This document shows positions 1 to 5,145 of a stretch of DNA of 5,145 nucleotides, in pieces. The notes beneath the pieces were generated by a model, which was given only the letters and a program-made list of their open reading frames with translations, did not search any database and was not told the DNA's origin. Both the position numbers and the translations under genes were made by a program. Positions within the stretch are counted from its first letter, which is position 1, and every line of letters begins with the position of its first letter. This DNA is from Opitutales bacterium (GTDB lineage Bacteria > Verrucomicrobiota > Verrucomicrobiia > Opitutales > T3Sed10-336): assembly GCA_007132315.1 (NCBI GenBank), contig SLOW01000207.1, positions 1 to 5,145 on the forward strand, given 5' to 3'.

Positions 1-237
1 ATGATTCTTTTGATGGCGACCGGCAACACCCCCATCATGACCATGAACCCCTTCGACGGCATGCGAACTCTCGCCGCCAATATCGCGGTCGAACTCCCCG
101 AGGCGGCTCAGGGCGGAAGCCTGTATCGCTCCCTCTTTCTCGGGGCTTTGCTGCTGTTTTTGATGACCTTCATTATCAACACGCTGGCCGAGCTGCTCAG
201 GCAGCGGCTGCGGGACCGCTACAAAGCCGTGGAATAA
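1..237 (+). CDS. pstC: Phosphate ABC transporter permease PstC, C-terminal fragment (5' end outside window)
   Basis: This is the last 78 codons of one of the two inner-membrane permease subunits of the PstSCAB phosphate importer. The reading frame is open to the left edge, so the ATG at base 1 is an internal methionine and not the start. Visible are the PstC-type tail motifs GNTP (residues 8-11 of the fragment), RTLAANIAVELPEA (about 22-35), and a final transmembrane helix (about 44-62) ending in a basic cytoplasmic tail, RQRLRDRYK. The motif between the last two helices, with the conserved proline and glutamates, is typical of PstC and distinguishes it from PstA. It ends with TAA 25 nt before pstA, which fits one operon. 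The identification rests on tail motifs plus the gene order; the length and any N-terminal insertion of this PstC cannot be judged. Confidence 0.93.
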   Translation: MILLMATGNTPIMTMNPFDGMRTLAANIAVELPEAAQGGSLYRSLFLGALLLFLMTFIINTLAELLRQRLRDRYKAVE

Positions 238-262
238 ACCGACCGAATTTCGTCACGTCGCC

Positions 263-1996
263 ATGAGCAGCAAGATTAAGAATACGACCGGACCGGCGGC
301 CCCCAAGGGTGAGGTTTGGGTTTGGTTTACCTCCTTGGGGTTGGTGTTGGGTTTGAGCATGGTGCTCGTTCTCTTTGGATTGATCCTTTTTCGCGGACTG
401 AGTTACTTTTGGCCGGCGCCGGTCACGCAGATCGAGTTGCGCGAAGACAGCGAATCGGCACTGCGCGGCATGACGACCTTCGCCGGGGTTCTGGCCAAGA
501 CTCAGCAACGGACCGAACGGGTCCTGGCGGAAACGGAGGAAGAGCTGGACGAAGAAGACGCGGGCGCCCTGGAAATGATCCCGCAAACGTTCACCGAGCT
601 GCACCTCTTTATCGGGAACCGGGATGCCTACGGGCAATCCTTCCGGTATTTTCGAGAGGACGACATCGTCGCGCGATTCTATCCGGACAACATTATCCGG
701 GCGGAACGCCGATCTGAGGGCGATGGGATTTTTTACCCGTTGAGGCTGCAACTCGACGATGGCACCGAATTCGACGTAAGTGATGAAGGATTTGAGGCAG
801 CTTTGCGCCGGGTCGTCCGGGAGGCCCGATCGCGGCGTTCGGAGATCAACCGGATCGAACGGCGCGAGATCGGCCGCATCAATCTCGAGATAAACGACAT
901 CGACTTGGAACGGCGTTACCTGCAGCGGCAGGAGGCGCTGACTGACAGTCAGGAGAGGTGGCTGGAGCGGCTTGGGGAGCGATTGCAGGCATTGCAGGAG
1001 GATTTTGCCGTTCACGAAGCCGAGGCGAACGAACTCCGGCGCGAGAACCAGGCGAATGTTTTGTTTTTCGAGCGATCCGACGGAGGTCAAGGCCGAATCG
1101 CGATCGGGGATTTATTCCGTTATTATTACCCGAATCAACTGGGTTTTTTCGACCGGATCGGAGTCTTTTCCATTCGCTTCTGGGAATTTGTCAGCGGCTA
1201 TCCGCGCGACGCGAATATGTCCGGCGGTATATTTCCGGCCATTTTCGGGACCTTTGTCATGACCTTGATCATGAGTGTGGCGGTGACGCCTTTCGGTGTC
1301 ATTGCGGCGATTTACCTGCGCGAATATGCCAAGCAGGGGCCGGTGGTGCGTTCGGTCCGCATCGCGGTGAACAACCTGGCGGGGGTCCCGTCGATTGTTT
1401 TCGGGGTCTTCGGGCTCGGGTTTTTTGTTTATTTGATGGGCGGGAGCATCGACGCACTGTTTTTTCCCCGGGCGGCCGAGATGGGCACCCCGACCTTTGG
1501 AACGGGCGGCATTCTCTGGGCGGGTCTAACCCTTGCTTTGTTGAACCTGCCCGTGGTCATCGTCGCGACCGAGGAATCGGTCTCCGCCGTACCCCGCGGG
1601 GTGCGCGAGGGTTCGCTGGCTTGCGGCGCTTCGAAATGGCAGACCATGCAACGTCTGGTGATCCCGGCTTCGCTGCCGGGCATCCTGACCGGGATGATCC
1701 TCGCCATGGCCCGCGGGGCAGGGGAAGTCGCGCCCCTGATGCTGGTCGGTGTTGTCGCGCTCGCGCCGAATCTGCCGATCGACGGAAACTTCCCCTTCAT
1801 TCACCTGGAGCGCAAATTCATGCACCTTGGGTTTCATATTTACGACGTCGGTTTCCAGTCGCCGGATTCGGAAGCCGCCATTCCGACCGTTTTCGCGACG
1901 ACGCTGGTCCTCATCGGATTGATCGTGTTGTTGAATCTCAGCGCGATCCTTTTGCGAAACCATATCCGCAAGCGGCACCTCGGCAGCGCCTTTTAA
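263..1996 (+). CDS. pstA: Phosphate ABC transporter permease PstA, long form with large periplasmic insertion
   Basis: This is the second channel subunit of the Pst importer in the inner membrane. At 577 residues it is about twice the length of a short PstA such as that of E. coli (about 296). Residues 14-46 are a first membrane helix ending in GLSYFWP. Residues 47-315 are a polar, charged insertion, predicted periplasmic, with an acidic patch (EEELDEED, about 94-101) and an Arg/Glu/Leu-rich helical stretch at 178-262. The permease core follows: helices near 321-351, 375-397, 416-436, 470-505 and 544-566, the VNNLAGVPS motif at 369-377, and a cytoplasmic EAA-type loop at 437-465 (VPRGVREGS, then GASKW) that should dock on PstB. 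The long form resembles the PstA subgroup carrying the N-terminal DUF3333 region, as in Pseudomonas-like bacteria. The ATG at 263 is the first start in frame and precedes the first helix, although no clear Shine-Dalgarno lies upstream; translation may be coupled to pstC, 25 nt away. Confidence 0.96.
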   Translation: MSSKIKNTTGPAAPKGEVWVWFTSLGLVLGLSMVLVLFGLILFRGLSYFWPAPVTQIELREDSESALRGMTTFAGVLAKTQQRTERVLAETEEELDEEDAGALEMIPQTFTELHLFIGNRDAYGQSFRYFREDDIVARFYPDNIIRAERRSEGDGIFYPLRLQLDDGTEFDVSDEGFEAALRRVVREARSRRSEINRIERREIGRINLEINDIDLERRYLQRQEALTDSQERWLERLGERLQALQEDFAVHEAEANELRRENQANVLFFERSDGGQGRIAIGDLFRYYYPNQLGFFDRIGVFSIRFWEFVSGYPRDANMSGGIFPAIFGTFVMTLIMSVAVTPFGVIAAIYLREYAKQGPVVRSVRIAVNNLAGVPSIVFGVFGLGFFVYLMGGSIDALFFPRAAEMGTPTFGTGGILWAGLTLALLNLPVVIVATEESVSAVPRGVREGSLACGASKWQTMQRLVIPASLPGILTGMILAMARGAGEVAPLMLVGVVALAPNLPIDGNFPFIHLERKFMHLGFHIYDVGFQSPDSEAAIPTVFATTLVLIGLIVLLNLSAILLRNHIRKRHLGSAF

Positions 1997-2005
1997 ATCT
2001 TTACC

Positions 2006-2009
2006 GGAG
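2006..2009 (+). promoter_or_regulatory. Shine-Dalgarno of pstB
   Basis: GGAG lies 6 nt before the ATG at 2016, the clearest ribosome binding site in the window. It fixes the pstB start at 2016, so the hydrophilic N-terminal extension of PstB is probably translated rather than an annotation artefact. Confidence 0.7.
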
Positions 2010-2015
2010 CCTACC

Positions 2016-2891
2016 ATGACTCAGAACAGGGACAATCCAACCGAGATCTCGCCTCCGGGCGGGCAGCAGAAGACGCCGATCGGGCAGCAGAAACTCCACG
2101 TCGAACAGCAACCGCTCGGCGATCGGGGAAACTTCAATGCCGATTACATTTCGTTTCGGGATTACAGTTTTTATTACGGCGCCACCCAGGTGTTGTTCGA
2201 CATCAACCTCGCTTTACCGGAGCGCCAAGTGACGGCGTTGATCGGACCCTCCGGTTGCGGCAAATCGACGCTGTTGCGCAATATCAACCGCATGAACGAT
2301 TTGATCGACGGCGTCCGGCACACCGGCGACCTGTTGATCGACGGGGAGAGCGTGTACAATCCGTACCTGGAGGTGATCTCGTTGCGCAAGCGGATCGGCA
2401 TGGTCTTTCAGAAATCGAATCCGTTTCCGAAATCCATTTACGAAAACGTCATCTACGGGTTGCGCGTCGCCGGCCGCCGCCGCAAATCGGTCCTCGATGA
2501 AGCGGTGGAGAGCAGTCTGCGGCGGGCGGCTTTGTGGGACGAAGTGAAGGACCGGCTGCACGAGAGCGCGTTCAGCCTTTCGGGCGGACAGATGCAGCGA
2601 CTGTGTATCGCCCGGGCGATCGCGAACAACCCGGAGATCATTCTGATGGACGAACCGTGTTCCGCCCTGGATCCGGTGGCGACGGGGAAAATCGAGGATT
2701 TGATCCACGAGTTGAAAAACGACTACACGATTGTAATCGTGACCCACAACATGCAACAGGCCGCCCGGGTTTCCGACCGCACGGCTTTCTTCTATCTCGG
2801 AAAACTGATTGAATACGGAGAAACCGAACGGATTTTCATGAATCCGGAGAACAGTCAGACCGAAGCCTATGTTTCCGGGCGTTTCGGTTGA
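2016..2891 (+). CDS. pstB: Phosphate ABC transporter ATP-binding protein PstB
   Basis: This is the cytoplasmic ATPase that powers phosphate import through PstC/PstA. All nucleotide-binding motifs are present in order: Walker A GPSGCGKST (residues 77-85), Q-loop Gln132 in MVFQK, ABC signature LSGGQMQRL (188-196), Walker B ILMDEP (209-214) with catalytic Glu213, D-loop SALD (216-219), and switch His244 in VTHN. The PstB-specific stretches NRMNDLI, NPFPKSIYENV and DEPCSALDP, and the C-terminal GRFG, separate it from other ABC ATPases. The length is 291 residues. The first 45 or so are a polar, glutamine-rich extension before the ATPase fold, containing a duplicated GQQK. The third Gln of the usual SGGQQQRL signature is Met193, a mild variant of a position that tolerates change. 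It starts 19 nt after the pstA stop with a good Shine-Dalgarno, so co-translation in one operon is likely. Confidence 0.97.
   Translation: MTQNRDNPTEISPPGGQQKTPIGQQKLHVEQQPLGDRGNFNADYISFRDYSFYYGATQVLFDINLALPERQVTALIGPSGCGKSTLLRNINRMNDLIDGVRHTGDLLIDGESVYNPYLEVISLRKRIGMVFQKSNPFPKSIYENVIYGLRVAGRRRKSVLDEAVESSLRRAALWDEVKDRLHESAFSLSGGQMQRLCIARAIANNPEIILMDEPCSALDPVATGKIEDLIHELKNDYTIVIVTHNMQQAARVSDRTAFFYLGKLIEYGETERIFMNPENSQTEAYVSGRFG
2060..2092 (+). repeat. 12-bp in-frame direct repeat in the 5' end of pstB
   Basis: CGGGCAGCAGAA occurs exactly at 2060-2071 and again at 2081-2092, with the copies 21 nt (seven codons) apart in the same frame. It encodes GQQK twice in the unstructured N-terminal extension of PstB, ahead of the ATPase domain. 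It looks like a small local duplication and has no obvious regulatory meaning. Confidence 0.8.
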
Positions 2892-2943
2892 TTTCTTGTT
2901 GTTCCGGCAAACCCATTCTTTCCCGACCAAAGGCCAAACGACG

Positions 2944-3612
2944 ATGAAACGATTTTTCGACGAAGAACTCAATACCCTGCGCTCGCACCTGTCCCTGATG
3001 GGCGAGAAGGCGGTCGAACAACTGCGCACCGCCATGACGGCTCTGATCGATCGCGATGCCGAAGCCGCGCAGACGGTGCGCCGCGAGGACGATATCCTGG
3101 ACGATCTCGAAGTGAAAATCGACGACGAGGCCATCCGTTACGTGGGGCTGAGAGGACCGGTTGCCCGGGACTTGAGGCTGGTGGTGGTCGGTATGAAGGC
3201 CAGCCACGATCTGGAGCGCGTCGGTGACGAAGCAAACAATATCGCCAAGCGCGCGCTCCGGCTGGTGGACGAAAAGCCCATCAAGGAATACGTCGATATT
3301 CCCCGGATGGCGGAGATGGCCATCGAGATGTTGCGGGAGGCCTTGCACGCACTTTTTGAGGGGGATGAAGAGAAGGCGGTCGCCGTGTGCCGGCGCGACG
3401 GGGAAGTGGACAAGATCAACAAGCAGCTTTATCGTGAATTGATCGGCTACATCGCCGAGGACCCGGCCAATACCACGGTGGCCATCGAGCTGATGTTTAT
3501 TTCCAAATCTCTGGAGCGGATCGCCGACCACGCGACAAACATCGCCGAAGAAGTGATTTTTCTACTCCGGGGCAAGGACGTGCGTCATACCCCGGAGGTT
3601 TCGCCGGAATAG
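2944..3612 (+). CDS. phoU: Phosphate transport system regulatory protein PhoU
   Basis: PhoU is a peripheral, all-helical cytoplasmic protein that works with the Pst transporter and the PhoR kinase to turn off the phosphate-starvation response when phosphate is plentiful, and it limits uptake. The product is 222 residues, the usual PhoU size, and shows the two tandem three-helix repeats. The second-helix motif appears as HDLERVGDEANNIA (residues 88-101) in the first repeat and SLERIADHATNIAEE (189-203) in the second. The acidic cluster EDDILDDLE (48-56) matches the region that binds metal clusters in crystallised PhoU proteins. I chose the ATG at 2944 because MKRFFDEELNTLRS is the typical PhoU beginning and AAAGG lies 10 nt upstream. 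An ATG at 2869 in the same frame would overlap pstB and add 25 unrelated residues. It lies 52 nt after pstB and is the last recognisable gene of the phosphate operon. Confidence 0.96.
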   Translation: MKRFFDEELNTLRSHLSLMGEKAVEQLRTAMTALIDRDAEAAQTVRREDDILDDLEVKIDDEAIRYVGLRGPVARDLRLVVVGMKASHDLERVGDEANNIAKRALRLVDEKPIKEYVDIPRMAEMAIEMLREALHALFEGDEEKAVAVCRRDGEVDKINKQLYRELIGYIAEDPANTTVAIELMFISKSLERIADHATNIAEEVIFLLRGKDVRHTPEVSPE

Positions 3613-3618
3613 GGGGGC

Positions 3619-3647
3619 TTGCGCCTTTCGGTTGGAGACGGTTTAAT
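3619..3647 (+). promoter_or_regulatory. Possible weak sigma-70-like promoter before the O-methyltransferase
   Basis: TTGCGC (3619-3624) and TTTAAT (3642-3647) are separated by exactly 17 nt in the phoU-methyltransferase gap. The -10 element matches TATAAT at five of six positions, but the -35 matches at only three. Transcription would begin near 3654, essentially at the ATG at 3656. Such pairs arise by chance, so this is a suggestion only; the gene could equally be read through from the pst operon. Confidence 0.25.
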
Positions 3648-3655
3648 CCGGTTTC

Positions 3656-4315
3656 ATGTCAGGAAAATACATACCCATGAGTCCGGCACTGGCCGATTAC
3701 ATCGCGGAATGCCACAGCCAGAGCGACGATCGCCTGCTGGCCGAGTTGCGCGAGGAGACCGCGGGGCTCGGTGGCGTATCCACCATGCAGATCAGCCCCG
3801 AGCAGGGAACGTTTCTCTCCCTGCTGGTCGCGGCGCTCGGGGTGAAGGCGCCGATTGAAATCGGCACCTTCACCGGCTACAGCGCGCTTTGCATGGCTCG
3901 TGCGCTTTCTGGTGGCGGCAAGCTGCTCTGCCTCGACGTCAGCCGGGAATGGACTGCGATCGCCCGCCGCTACTGGGAACGGGCGGGTGTGGCGGAGCGG
4001 ATCGAGCTCCGGCTGGGTGATGGTGCGGAAACTCTGGCGGCGATTCCGGAGGCCCCGCATTACGATTTTGCCTTCACCGACGCCGACAAAACCGGTTACG
4101 ACCGGTACTATGAATTACTGCTGCCGCGCCTGCGTCCGGGCAGTGTGCTGGTGTTCGACAACATGCTCTGGCGAGGCAGGATCGTTGAGGAAACGATCGA
4201 CGACCCGGACGGCCGGGCGATCGATACCCTCAACCGCAAACTCGCCAGCGACCCGCGGGTGGAGTCGGTGCTCCTGCCGGTCGCGGACGGCTTGCACGTT
4301 TGCCGGAAGCTTTGA
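3656..4315 (+). CDS. Class I SAM-dependent O-methyltransferase (caffeoyl-CoA O-methyltransferase-like)
   Basis: This is a predicted cytoplasmic enzyme that moves a methyl group from S-adenosylmethionine to a hydroxyl, usually of a catechol-like small molecule, with a divalent metal; the true substrate is unknown. The 219-residue length is normal for bacterial members. Motif I is EIGTFTGYS (residues 68-76); the acidic residue expected to hold the SAM ribose is Asp94 in CLDVS. The metal-site residues of the family are present as Asp142 in TDADK (141-145) and Asp168-Asn169 in FDNMLW. The N-terminal PEQGTFLSLL (about 47-56) and C-terminal LPVADGLHVCRK also match this subfamily. MSGKYIPMSP resembles the start of relatives, which favours ATG 3656. 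ATG 3677 has an AGGA 13 nt upstream and would remove seven residues. It follows phoU by 43 nt on the same strand but has no known role in phosphate uptake. Confidence 0.93.
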   Translation: MSGKYIPMSPALADYIAECHSQSDDRLLAELREETAGLGGVSTMQISPEQGTFLSLLVAALGVKAPIEIGTFTGYSALCMARALSGGGKLLCLDVSREWTAIARRYWERAGVAERIELRLGDGAETLAAIPEAPHYDFAFTDADKTGYDRYYELLLPRLRPGSVLVFDNMLWRGRIVEETIDDPDGRAIDTLNRKLASDPRVESVLLPVADGLHVCRKL

Positions 4316-4331
4316 CCGGCCTTTTGCCGGT
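4315..4331. terminator. Short inverted repeat between convergent genes, possible bidirectional terminator
   Basis: ACCGGC (4315-4320) and GCCGGT (4326-4331) form a perfect six-pair stem around a CTTTT loop, extendable by one G-T pair. It overlaps the last base of the methyltransferase stop (4313-4315) and abuts the dehydrogenase stop (4332-4334 on the plus strand). The position between tail-to-tail genes suits a shared terminator, but neither strand has a proper T-run after the stem, so intrinsic termination would be weak. Confidence 0.35.
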
Positions 4332-5145
4332 TCAGTCGGCGGGTTCGATTCGGTAGATGCCGGCGTCGCCTTCGTCGTTCAAGACATAAATGTACCCGTC
4401 GGGCCCCTCGCGCACGTCGCGAATCCGGCCGATTTCGCCGAGCAAAAGCTCCTCATCGTGGAGTACGACATCGTCCCGGATCACCAGGCGGCGGATGCGC
4501 TCGGGCCGGAGTCCGCCTGCGAGGAGGTTGCCTTCCCAGTTGGGGAAGCGGTCCGAAGTGACCAGGGCCAGTCCCGATGGGGCGTGGGTGGGCAGGAACT
4601 CGTACACCGGATCCACCATGCCTTCCCGGGAGCGGGCTTCAGCGTGCGGAAACGTGTCTTCCGTTCCGTAATCCAACCCCAGGGTCACGACCGGCCAGCC
4701 GTAATTTTCGCCCGGTTCGTGCCGGTTGAGTTCGTCGCCCCCGCGCGGACCGTGCTCGGTGGACCAAATTTCGCCGTTGTTCGGATTGACGATGAGGCCC
4801 TGGATGTTGCGGTGGCCGTAGCTGTAGATTTCGTCGTGGGCATTGTCGTCGCCGACGAACGGGTTGTCGGAGGCTGCGGACCCGTCGGGATTGAGCCGCA
4901 ACAGCGTTCCGGCGTGGTCGCCGAGATCCTGGGCGCGCGGCGGGTTGGCGCCGCGGTCGCCGATGCTCATGAGGAGGTAGCCGTCGGGAGTCCACGCCAG
5001 CTTGGAGCCGTAGTGGCGTCCGGGGCCGGAGGCTCGGTCCTGGGTAAAGATCTGCTCGACGTTGCTCAACGCGTTTCCGTCGAGGCGCCCGCGAACCAGT
5101 GTGGTGGCCGTGCCGCCGTCGGCGCGGCGGGAGTAGGTCAGGTAG
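4332..5145 (-). CDS. PQQ-dependent soluble sugar (aldose) dehydrogenase, glucose/sorbosone dehydrogenase family, 5' end missing
   Basis: This is a beta-propeller enzyme expected to oxidise aldose sugars to lactones using pyrroloquinoline quinone, usually in the periplasm. The frame stays open to the right edge, so about 270 C-terminal residues are seen of a family of roughly 350-400. The TTG at 5069 is internal: YLTYSRRADGG upstream of it already matches the family. Aligned by eye to soluble glucose dehydrogenase and E. coli YliI, the catalytic-base histidine falls in RHYGSKL (His codon 5013-5015), a PQQ-contact arginine in YGHRNIQG (4809-4811), and two further arginines in GRIRDV (4425-4427 and 4419-4421). 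SIGDRG, EHGPRGGDE, ENYGWP and GPDGYIYVL are further family motifs. The signal peptide, if any, lies outside the window. It is convergent with the methyltransferase, so it is not part of the phosphate operon. PQQ use is inferred from residues. Confidence 0.92.
   Translation of the reverse strand, partial: YLTYSRRADGGTATTLVRGRLDGNALSNVEQIFTQDRASGPGRHYGSKLAWTPDGYLLMSIGDRGANPPRAQDLGDHAGTLLRLNPDGSAASDNPFVGDDNAHDEIYSYGHRNIQGLIVNPNNGEIWSTEHGPRGGDELNRHEPGENYGWPVVTLGLDYGTEDTFPHAEARSREGMVDPVYEFLPTHAPSGLALVTSDRFPNWEGNLLAGGLRPERIRRLVIRDDVVLHDEELLLGEIGRIRDVREGPDGYIYVLNDEGDAGIYRIEPAD

Noticed and set aside
938..952. Perfect 6-bp inverted repeat CTGACT-GAC-AGTCAG inside pstA
   Set aside because: It is short, deep within coding sequence, and lacks a T-run; most likely chance. 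It happens to encode the turn of the predicted coiled-coil hairpin.
197..1090. 297-codon minus-strand open frame opposite pstA
   Set aside because: It lies antisense to the long pstA insertion, has no recognisable domain, and its composition mirrors the codon bias of the GC-rich sense gene.
958..2019. 353-codon plus-strand open frame in another phase of pstA
   Set aside because: It covers the strongly conserved permease core in the wrong frame; its Arg/Gly/His-rich product shows no family motifs.
2869..2943. Upstream in-frame ATG that would extend PhoU and overlap pstB
   Set aside because: The added 25 residues do not resemble PhoU, while the ATG at 2944 gives the standard N-terminus and has a modest SD.
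2214..3134. 306-codon minus-strand open frame opposite pstB and phoU
   Set aside because: It spans two genuine genes antisense and has no domain motifs; long antisense frames are expected at this GC content.
2836..3531. 231-codon minus-strand open frame opposite phoU
   Set aside because: It is a typical antisense shadow of phoU, rich in His, Gln and Asp, with no ribosome binding site or family match that I recognise.
5067..5069. TTG as start of the sugar dehydrogenase
   Set aside because: The frame continues upstream to the window edge with residues that match the family, so this codon is an internal leucine.
1..5145. CRISPR array, tRNA or rRNA gene, insertion sequence or phage element
   Set aside because: No spaced repeat array, cloverleaf, transposase or terminal inverted repeats were seen; the window is almost entirely coding with gaps of 52 nt or less.

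Overview
The window is a compact, GC-rich stretch of Gram-negative bacterial chromosome. Four plus-strand genes in the order pstC (3' end only), pstA, pstB, phoU form the distal part of a high-affinity phosphate uptake operon. They are followed on the same strand by a class I O-methyltransferase, and then by a convergent minus-strand gene for a PQQ-type soluble sugar (aldose) dehydrogenase that runs off the right edge. The organism cannot be named. The long PstA with a large periplasmic insertion, and PstB with a hydrophilic N-terminal extension, are traits I associate with gammaproteobacterial and some verrucomicrobial (Opitutae-like) Pst systems.

Layout: 1-237 pstC C-terminus; 263-1996 pstA; 2016-2891 pstB; 2944-3612 phoU; 3656-4315 O-methyltransferase; 4332-5145 (minus) sugar dehydrogenase, 5' end missing. 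Intergenic gaps are 25, 19, 52, 43 and 16 nt, so there is no stretch over 300 bases without a gene and no room for a hidden gene. The gap after phoU holds a weak promoter-like pair. The 16-nt convergent gap is almost filled by a short inverted repeat that overlaps one stop codon and abuts the other.

Function: PstC and PstA form the membrane channel of the ABC importer and PstB is its ATPase. PhoU links transporter state to the PhoR/PhoB phosphate-starvation response and restrains uptake. The binding protein PstS and any phoB/phoR or Pho box would lie outside the window. The methyltransferase and the sugar dehydrogenase have no established mechanistic link to phosphate uptake and may be simple neighbours.

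I do not see an undescribed multi-gene system here. The points most worth a second look are the roughly 270-residue PstA insertion with a probable coiled-coil hairpin, the small in-frame repeat and signature-motif variant in PstB, and the possible leaderless or alternative start of the methyltransferase.
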